Assembly: GCF_019052655.1 (NCBI RefSeq)
Contig: NZ_JAHQVB010000088.1
Coordinates: 1 to 6,610 of the forward strand
Reading direction: 5' to 3'
DNA from: Holdemanella porci
GTDB lineage: Bacteria; Bacillota_I; Bacilli_A; Erysipelotrichales; Erysipelotrichaceae
Length of the DNA: 6,610 nt
In this document: positions 1 to 4,900 of the stretch, in pieces
Layout of the letters: each line of letters begins with the position of its first letter
Numbering within the stretch: the stretch's first letter is position 1
Translations under genes and position numbers: made by a program
Notes under the pieces: generated by a model
What the model was told of the DNA's origin: nothing
Seen by the model: only the letters and a program-made list of their open reading frames with translations
The model's database searches: none

Positions 1-480
1 AAGCTATCAGAACTTGTAGAGGTGGATGAAAGGTTTACAGCTTGTTTCCATGACTGCAAAATGAATCTGATTGAAATCAAAGGAAATACTTCATATAATT
101 TTAATGAAGAAGATGTGTATAATCTATTCTATATATGTCGAAGTATTTATGATCAGTCTATTTATGAAGGAACGAGTAATCATTTTGGGCTTGTGAAAAG
201 CAGTGTGTTAAAAATCGTCAAGACATTAACAGATGTAGAATGGTTGGATTTATAAGAATTAGAGGAGGAGATTGAGGTGTGTGAAGTTGAAAAGAGATGG
301 CTGGAGGTAAAGTTAAAGGGATGAAAAAAGGAATTGAACGAGGTCGTGAAAAAAAGAGCTTGAAATGTATCAAAAAATGATGAACAAGGAATTTGGAATT
401 AAAGCTATCGCATTCATCTTTTCAGTAAGTGTAGAGTTAATTAAAAAGCTATTGATGAAAGCTTAGAAAATGCATTATAA
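1..480 (+). pseudogene. Decayed C-terminal part of an Rpn-family nuclease/transposase-like gene
   Basis: The left edge is open in frame 1, reading KLSELVEVDERF and on through CKMNLIEIKG and DVYNLFYI to a TAA at 253-255. The same frame continues past that stop with an acidic stretch ending EVCEVEKRW, then stops at 322-324. The similarity then moves to frame 3 (KGMKKGIERGREKK, 315-356), to frame 2 (ELEMYQKMMNKEFGIKAIAF, 356-448), and back to frame 1 (AIDESLENAL, 448-480). Joined together, the pieces resemble the tail of Rpn-family recombination-promoting nucleases (PD-(D/E)XK, PDDEXK transposase-like): a 'DYKINLIE'-type motif, a 'Cxx(F/E)' stretch, a charged KGxxxGxxxG repeat, then a short helical end. 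Two of the three frame changes fall at AAAAA runs (351-355, 443-447). The catalytic N-terminal part lies outside the window. Family assignment is from memory of the pattern; the broken frame is directly visible. A shorter intact protein from GTG at 22 to 255 is possible but has no convincing ribosome site. Confidence 0.65.
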
Positions 481-492
481 AATGGGGGAAAT

Positions 493-1116
493 ATGAATAA
501 GAATATAAAAAGAATAAGTGTAGTATGCTTATGTATATTATTGAGTGGTTGTAGCATGTTTCAATCAGCACTTAATGATATCAAGGGCAATTTAGTAGGG
601 AATGGATACACAATCTATACGTATGATAATTATGGTAGTGAAGTCATGGAGACAAGTGGGGATAAAATCAGTATTACAGGTAATGCGGTAGAGTCTACTT
701 CCTATGATGAAGATGGACGTGTTGTTCATGGCTATGAATTATCAAGTGTAATTACGATAACGGTAGACGGAAAAGAAATAGAATCATGTGGAGATACTTG
801 TGTTTTTGAACAAAAAGGCTTAACACCGGATGTGGATTTCATACAAGAAGATATTGATTCAAATACACATGGACAAATATCGGACAATACGTCTGTTGCT
901 CGTTTTATCAACAAGTATAAAAATATGTTTGGCAAAGGAAGAATTGTAGTCATTAAATCCCAATTAGGACAGCCAATTGCCGCCTACTCTGGAGATAAGG
1001 TGTATTGGAAGATTCCAGATAATTTACCAAAAATGACGAAACTTATGATTGATGGTAAGGCTTTGTATATTCATAGAGCAAATTTTCAAATCATTGATAA
1101 AGAATTATTGGATTAG
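493..1116 (+). CDS. Predicted surface lipoprotein, DUF5052-like
   Basis: This 207-residue protein starts with a basic n-region (MNKNIKR), a short hydrophobic stretch and a lipobox LSGC. That predicts cleavage before Cys20, lipidation and anchoring to the outer face of the cytoplasmic membrane. There are no further membrane segments. The mature part looks beta-rich, with ITITVDGK near residue 88, a close Cys pair (Cys99, Cys103) and a conserved-looking C-terminal block: RIVVIKSQLGQPIAAYSGD (150-168), then DGKALYIHRANFQIID (187-202). This arrangement matches what I recall of DUF5052 lipoproteins of Firmicutes, whose function is unknown. Start choice: GGGGG at 484-488 sits just before the ATG, and the signal peptide begins immediately. 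It follows the decayed Rpn gene and ends 10 bases before ridA, so the two are probably co-transcribed. No clear promoter was found. No enzymatic function is suggested. Confidence 0.85.
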   Translation: MNKNIKRISVVCLCILLSGCSMFQSALNDIKGNLVGNGYTIYTYDNYGSEVMETSGDKISITGNAVESTSYDEDGRVVHGYELSSVITITVDGKEIESCGDTCVFEQKGLTPDVDFIQEDIDSNTHGQISDNTSVARFINKYKNMFGKGRIVVIKSQLGQPIAAYSGDKVYWKIPDNLPKMTKLMIDGKALYIHRANFQIIDKELLD

Positions 1117-1120
1117 GAGA
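1115..1120 (+). promoter_or_regulatory. Ribosome binding site fixing the ridA start
   Basis: AGGAGA lies 6 bases before the ATG at 1127 and overlaps the stop codon of the lipoprotein gene. The same frame is open back to an ATG at 1049, which would add 26 residues (hydrophobic, not RidA-like) overlapping the lipoprotein gene. The ribosome site and family length both favour 1127. Confidence 0.8.
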
Positions 1121-1126
1121 AACAAA

Positions 1127-1504
1127 ATGAAACAACAAATTAGTAGTACAAAAGGACCTAAGGCATTAGGGCCATATTCAGCAGGGATTGCTACAGAAGG
1201 ACTTGTATTCTTATCTGGACAATTAGGTGTGAATACAGAAGGAAATTTGGTTAGTGAAGATGTTGTTGAACAAACTCGGAAAGTCTTTGAAAATATTGGT
1301 GTATTATTAGAAGCTTCAGGCTTAACATATGATGATATTGTTAAGACAACTGTATTATTGGATGACATGAAAGATTTCGCGAAAGTAAACGAAGAATACG
1401 CGAAATACTTTGATGGTATATATCCTACTCGTAGCTGCTTTGAAGTAGCTGCATTACCTAAAAATGCAAAGGTAGAAATTGAGTGTATCGCAATCAAAAA
1501 ATAG
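1127..1504 (+). CDS. ridA: RidA family enamine/imine deaminase (YjgF/YER057c/UK114)
   Basis: This protein has 125 residues, the usual RidA length. It should hydrolyse reactive enamines/imines such as 2-aminoacrylate, formed by PLP enzymes acting on serine, threonine or cysteine, to the keto acid and ammonia in the cytoplasm as a homotrimer. Visible signatures are the N-terminal GPYSAG (15-20, with Tyr17), FLSGQLG (28-34), and the C-terminal YPTRSCFEVAALPK (99-112) followed by VEIECIAI. Arg102 matches the arginine that binds the substrate carboxylate, and the E-I-E segment (117-119) carries the acidic residue expected in active RidA. By motif it therefore belongs to the active subgroup rather than the RutC-like or Rid4-7 groups. 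It lies 10 bases after the lipoprotein gene and 157 bases before pyrB. In E. coli ridA also adjoins pyrBI, though downstream, so the association with pyrimidine genes recurs. Confidence 0.93.
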   Translation: MKQQISSTKGPKALGPYSAGIATEGLVFLSGQLGVNTEGNLVSEDVVEQTRKVFENIGVLLEASGLTYDDIVKTTVLLDDMKDFAKVNEEYAKYFDGIYPTRSCFEVAALPKNAKVEIECIAIKK

Positions 1505-1562
1505 TTAAAACATATATGTCGTAAATAGAGTTCGTTCTTTGATGTATTGAAGAATTTTATTG

Positions 1563-1590
1563 TTGAAAAATCCATGATTTATGGTAGTAT
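1563..1590 (+). promoter_or_regulatory. Candidate promoter of the pyr operon
   Basis: TTGAAA at 1563-1568 is a good -35 box. After 16 bases comes TGG-TAGTAT, an extended -10 (TG at 1582-1583, hexamer 1585-1590). Transcription would start near 1597, only about 9 bases before the attenuator stem. TATATA at 1588-1593 (19-base spacer) is an alternative -10. This is the best match in the ridA-pyrB gap, but the -10 is only 4 of 6, so the exact hexamer is uncertain. Confidence 0.5.
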
Positions 1591-1635
1591 ATATAAAAGA
1601 GAAATTGGATTTGAAAAGGGACTTTTTAAATCCAT
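1568..1635 (+). promoter_or_regulatory. Repeated AAATCCAT able to form an alternative (antiterminator) pairing
   Basis: AAATCCAT occurs at 1568-1575 and again at 1628-1635, where it forms the 3' arm of the terminator. The upstream copy can pair with TGGATTT (1606-1612), the 5' arm of the terminator (7 base pairs). A short inner helix TTTAT (1578-1582) with ATAAA (1593-1597) is also possible. Such pairing would compete with the terminator, but only in RNAs that begin upstream of 1568, for example readthrough from ridA. The sequence match is seen; the function is inference. Confidence 0.3.
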
Positions 1636-1641
1636 TTTTTT
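1606..1641 (+). terminator. Intrinsic terminator acting as attenuator in the pyrB leader
   Basis: A 13-base-pair stem pairs TGGATTTGAAAAG (1606-1618) with CTTTTTAAATCCA (1622-1634). It has one G-U wobble, a three-base GGA loop, and seven T residues (1635-1641) straight after it. It ends 9 bases before the pyrB ribosome site (1651-1656). No promoter is recognisable between it and pyrB, so pyr operon mRNA would have to read through it, which is the layout of a transcription attenuator. It may also end the ridA transcript. I see no convincing PyrR binding loop (the UCC...GAGG type known from Bacillus) and no complete long antiterminator, so the controlling signal is not identified. Confidence 0.8.
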
Positions 1642-1661
1642 AAGGTCACAAGGAGGATTAT

Positions 1662-2564
1662 ATGAACAAAAATTCGTTATTATCCATGAGAGATCTGTCA
1701 GTTGAAGATATCTATAGCATTCTTGATGATGCTAGACTTTTTAATAGTTCCTTTAAAGATTGGCAATTACCAATGCAGAAAGCATTGGTTGCTAATCTTT
1801 TTTTTGAGGCTTCAACTCGAACACATTTCTCATTCGAAAGTGCACAGCACCAATTAGGATGCCAAGTAGCCGATTTTGCGGCAGGAGCATCCAGTGTCAC
1901 AAAGGGAGAAACTCTTTATGATACAGTAAAGACATTTGAATCAATTGGGTATGACATGGTGGTGATCCGTCATTCTCAAGATGAATATTTTAAAGAATTG
2001 GAAAATATCAATATTCCAATTTTAAATGCTGGAGATGGTGCAGGAAACCATCCAACACAATGCTTGTTAGACTTACTAACTATGCAAAATGAGTTTGGCA
2101 CACTAGAAGGCTTAAATGTAGTAATCTGTGGAGATATCTTACATTCAAGAGTGGCTGCCAGTGATAAAGAAGCTTTAGAAAAATTAGGGTCAACCGTTCG
2201 TTTTGCCGGACCAAAAGAATGGGAAAGACCTGGCTATCCAACAATTGACTTCGATGAAGCCATTGAATGGGCAGATGTTGTCATGATGCTTCGTATCCAG
2301 AAAGAAAGAGGTTCTGGAATGGCTGGTATGACAGATAGTGAATACTTAGAAAAGTATGGTCTTACAAAAGAACGTTATGCAAGAATGAAAGACAAGGCTA
2401 TCGTGATGCATCCAGCTCCTGTTAATCGTGGTGTTGAAATTGATACGGATTTAGTGGAAGCTGAAAAATCAAGAATTTTTGAACAAATGCACAATGGTAT
2501 GTTGGTTAGAAAGGCCGTTATTAAACGTGGATTTGGTTTTGCTCCATTCAAGGAGGAAAAATAA
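1662..2564 (+). CDS. pyrB: Aspartate carbamoyltransferase, catalytic chain
   Basis: PyrB joins carbamoyl phosphate and L-aspartate to give N-carbamoyl-L-aspartate and phosphate, the committed step of pyrimidine synthesis. Its 300 residues match the usual length. The N-terminal carbamoyl-phosphate domain has STRT (51-54), Ser78 and Lys81 (active-site loop SSVTKGE), VIRHS (101-105) and NAGDGAGNHPTQ (122-133, with His130 and Gln133). The aspartate domain has GDILHSRVA (158-166), MLRIQ (209-213) and HPAPVNRGVEI (250-260). All the expected substrate-binding residues are present, so it should be active. No pyrI follows, so the enzyme is probably a Bacillus-type catalytic trimer without an allosteric regulatory chain, and control should be at the transcript level through the leader attenuator. 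A strong AGGAGG (1651-1656) precedes the ATG by 5 bases. pyrC starts 2 bases after its stop. Confidence 0.97.
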   Translation: MNKNSLLSMRDLSVEDIYSILDDARLFNSSFKDWQLPMQKALVANLFFEASTRTHFSFESAQHQLGCQVADFAAGASSVTKGETLYDTVKTFESIGYDMVVIRHSQDEYFKELENINIPILNAGDGAGNHPTQCLLDLLTMQNEFGTLEGLNVVICGDILHSRVAASDKEALEKLGSTVRFAGPKEWERPGYPTIDFDEAIEWADVVMMLRIQKERGSGMAGMTDSEYLEKYGLTKERYARMKDKAIVMHPAPVNRGVEIDTDLVEAEKSRIFEQMHNGMLVRKAVIKRGFGFAPFKEEK

Positions 2565-2566
2565 GC

Positions 2567-3832
2567 ATGCGTTTAATCAAAAATGGTCAAGTTTTAATTG
2601 ACAATTGTGTCGAAAAGAAAGATATTTTAATTGACGAAGGAAAGATCATTCAGATTGATGATTCTATCTTGAAAGACTGTGATACAGTAGATGCTACAGG
2701 CTTAACTGTAATTCCAGGATTAGTGGATGTACATGTGCATTTTAGAGAACCTGGACACAGTGAAAAAGAAACCATTCATACAGGTAGTTTAGCGGCGGCA
2801 CATGGAGGATTTACTTCTGTGTTTGCAATGCCAAATGTCATCCCTTTTCCAGATGATGTGGACACAATGAAAGACTATCAACAATTAATCAAAAAAGAAT
2901 CTGTTGTACATACATATCCATATGCTTGCATTACATTAGAAGAGGCAAGTAAGGAAGTAGTGGATATGAAGGGCATCAAAGAATTGGGTGTACACTGGTT
3001 CAGTGATGATGGTGTTGGGGTAGCTACACCAAAAATCATGAAAGAAGCCATGGAAAAGGCGAAAGAAAATGACTGCATGATTGTAGCTCATACAGAAGAT
3101 ATGAGTTATCGCAGACCAGGGGCTTGTGTACATGACAGTGAAGTTGTGACATCTAAGGGCTGGCTAGGAATTCCAAGTGCTTGTGAAAGTGCACAATTGA
3201 TTCGTGATTTAGAAATCACAAAAGAAGTAGGAAACGCTTATCACGCTTGCCACATTTCAGCTAAAGAAAGTGTAGAAGCATTAAAAAACGCAAAAGAATC
3301 AGGTTCGAATGTAAGTGCTGAAGTTACAGTACACCACTTATTGTTAGAAGATAAAGATGTGGTTGGACCAAACTGGAAAATGAATCCACCTTTAAGAGGT
3401 CATGAAGACCGTATGGCTTTGATTGAAGGCTTGGAAAACGGAACATTGGATTGCATTGCCAATGATCATGCACCACACACCTATGAAGAAAAGAAGCGTT
3501 CTATGGATAAAGCACCGTTTGGGATTGTTTCATTAGAAAGCGCATTTGCCTTACTATACACAGAGTTTGTTCACCGTCAAAAACGTTGGACATTGGCTCA
3601 ATTGGTAAATTGGATGTCGGCTGCACCTGCTAAGCGTTTTGGCTTAGAGAATATAGGACAAATTAAAGAAGGCTATAATGCCGATTTGGTTTTAGTAGAT
3701 TTAGAACATGAATCTTTGATTGACATAGATACATTTGAATCCATGGGGAAAAATACGCCATTTAATGGCTGGAGCGTAAATGCGCAAGTAAAGGAAACCA
3801 TCGTAGATGGAAAAACAGTATGGAAAGGATAA
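2567..3832 (+). CDS. pyrC: Dihydroorotase, type I (metal-dependent)
   Basis: PyrC reversibly cyclises N-carbamoyl-L-aspartate to L-dihydroorotate, the third step of pyrimidine synthesis. It is an amidohydrolase-superfamily TIM barrel, 421 residues long, as usual for the class I (Bacillus-type) enzyme. Zinc and substrate residues are visible: HVHFRE (56-61, metal-binding His56 and His58, substrate-binding Arg60), FSDDG with Asp148 as the expected bridging aspartate, VAHTED with His175, YHACHIS (225-231), and ANDHAPH (298-304) with catalytic Asp300. GWLGIPSACE (198-207) and the C-terminal KEGYNADLVLVD segment are also typical. All metal ligands are kept, so this is an active enzyme and not one of the inactive DHO-like chains that pair with some ATCases. 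Its AGGAGG ribosome site (2551-2556) lies inside the end of pyrB, implying coupled expression. carA begins 3 bases after the stop. Confidence 0.97.
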   Translation: MRLIKNGQVLIDNCVEKKDILIDEGKIIQIDDSILKDCDTVDATGLTVIPGLVDVHVHFREPGHSEKETIHTGSLAAAHGGFTSVFAMPNVIPFPDDVDTMKDYQQLIKKESVVHTYPYACITLEEASKEVVDMKGIKELGVHWFSDDGVGVATPKIMKEAMEKAKENDCMIVAHTEDMSYRRPGACVHDSEVVTSKGWLGIPSACESAQLIRDLEITKEVGNAYHACHISAKESVEALKNAKESGSNVSAEVTVHHLLLEDKDVVGPNWKMNPPLRGHEDRMALIEGLENGTLDCIANDHAPHTYEEKKRSMDKAPFGIVSLESAFALLYTEFVHRQKRWTLAQLVNWMSAAPAKRFGLENIGQIKEGYNADLVLVDLEHESLIDIDTFESMGKNTPFNGWSVNAQVKETIVDGKTVWKG

Positions 3833-3835
3833 ACT

Positions 3836-4900
3836 ATGGAAAGATTATTAGTATTAGAAGACGGGAGCACATATCGAGGGCGCAGCTTTGGTGGTGAGAA
3901 CTTCCGTATTGGAGAATTGGTATTCAATACTTCAATGACTGGCTATCAAGAAATTTTAACTGATAATGCATACTGCGGACAAATCGTAATGATGACATAT
4001 CCATTAATTGGAAATTATGGTATCAATCGTGATGACTATGAAAGTATTGATCCAGCTACATTTGGTCTCGTAGTAAAAGACTATTGCGAACAACCAAGTA
4101 ACTGGAGAAGTCAGGAAAGTTTAGATCACTTCTTGAAACGTGCAAACATTCCAGGAATCTATGGGGTTGATACTCGTGCAATCTCTCGTAAATTAAGAGA
4201 TAAAGGAAATATGAAGGCAACTTTATGCAATACCGATGCAGACATTGAAAAGGTTGTAGAAGAATTAAAAAATACAGAACTATTGAAGGATCAAGTATCT
4301 TCTGTTTCAACAAAGAAGGTCTATCCTATGCCAAATCGCGGAAAGAAAGTCGTTGTGGTGGATTTTGGTGTAACAATGAGCACATTACGCGATTTATCGA
4401 AATGTGGATTGGACTTAATTGTTGTTGAACACGATGCTAGCGTTGAAACAATTATGTCATTCTACCCAGACGGAGTTTGTTTATCAAGCGGGCCAGGCAA
4501 TCCTTGTGATTTGACTAGCCAGATTGAAGTCGTTAAAGAATTAATGAAACAAACCGTTGTATTCGGTATTGGGCTAGGATATCAATTGATCGCATTAGCT
4601 TCAGGTGCAACTGTTTCTAAAATGGGATTTGGACATCACGGATCAAATATTCCAGTTACAGAAATTGCAACAAATAAAGTTAAGATTACTCACCAAAATC
4701 ATGGATATGCCGTTGATGTAGATAGCTTAGAAGCTGCTTCATTAGAAATGACTTATCAAGCATTAAATGATAAGAGTTGTGAAGGTATTGAACATAAGGA
4801 ATATCCTGCATTTGGTATTCAATTCTATCCACAAACTGGGGATGCATTATATGGTAAATTTGTAGAAATGATTGAAAAGGGGGATCACAATAATGCCTAA
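3836..4900 (+). CDS. carA: Carbamoyl phosphate synthetase small chain with degenerate glutaminase site
   Basis: CarA normally hydrolyses glutamine and passes ammonia through a tunnel to CarB. This 354-residue protein has normal length. Its N-terminal CarA-specific domain (about 1-150) is well kept: [16 protein letters not shown] (28-43), TYPLIGNYG (54-62), [18 protein letters not shown] (107-124). The class I amidotransferase domain (about 171-345) is recognisable, with SSGPGNP, Gln250 and HQNHGYAVD (286-294). Its catalytic residues are gone: the usual FGICLGHQ reads FGIGLGYQ (nucleophile Cys to Gly246, His to Tyr249), and the usual FHPE reads FYPQ (330-333; catalytic His to Tyr331, Glu to Gln333). 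The loop GHHGSNIPV also departs from the usual GNHPV. Glutamine hydrolysis by the known mechanism should be impossible. The frame is intact and overlaps carB by 8 bases, suggesting a retained structural partner of an ammonia-using synthetase. Vertebrate CPS1 is a known parallel that lacks only the Cys. Confidence 0.93.
   Translation: MERLLVLEDGSTYRGRSFGGENFRIGELVFNTSMTGYQEILTDNAYCGQIVMMTYPLIGNYGINRDDYESIDPATFGLVVKDYCEQPSNWRSQESLDHFLKRANIPGIYGVDTRAISRKLRDKGNMKATLCNTDADIEKVVEELKNTELLKDQVSSVSTKKVYPMPNRGKKVVVVDFGVTMSTLRDLSKCGLDLIVVEHDASVETIMSFYPDGVCLSSGPGNPCDLTSQIEVVKELMKQTVVFGIGLGYQLIALASGATVSKMGFGHHGSNIPVTEIATNKVKITHQNHGYAVDVDSLEAASLEMTYQALNDKSCEGIEHKEYPAFGIQFYPQTGDALYGKFVEMIEKGDHNNA

Noticed and set aside
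22..255. A 77-residue intact protein starting at GTG 22
   Set aside because: The frame is open to the left edge, no good ribosome site precedes the GTG, and the similarity continues past the stop. It fits better as part of the broken Rpn-like gene.
452..481. Possible promoter for the lipoprotein gene (TTGATG, 18 bases, TATAAA)
   Set aside because: Transcription would begin near 488, inside or after the GGGGG ribosome site, leaving an mRNA without it. The match is likely chance in A+T-rich DNA.
1049..1126. A 26-residue N-terminal extension of RidA
   Set aside because: It overlaps the lipoprotein gene, lacks RidA features and has no ribosome site, while AGGAGA sits correctly before ATG 1127.
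1510..1519. Perfect palindrome ACATATATGT just after ridA
   Set aside because: It is short and A+T-only at its core, has no T-run and no second copy, so it supports neither a terminator nor a defined operator.
1105..1575. Long minus-strand open frame (156 codons) opposite ridA, and other antisense frames at 732-953, 2878-3133, 3673-3927, 4056-4313 and 5485-5697
   Set aside because: All lie opposite convincing genes, show no recognisable domains or ribosome sites, and are explained as mirror frames of the coding strand.
4568..4838. Sequencing error as the cause of the missing CarA triad
   Set aside because: The changes are in-frame substitutions in three separate codons, at least one needing two base changes, with unbroken frame on both sides. 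Independent errors exactly at the catalytic positions are improbable.
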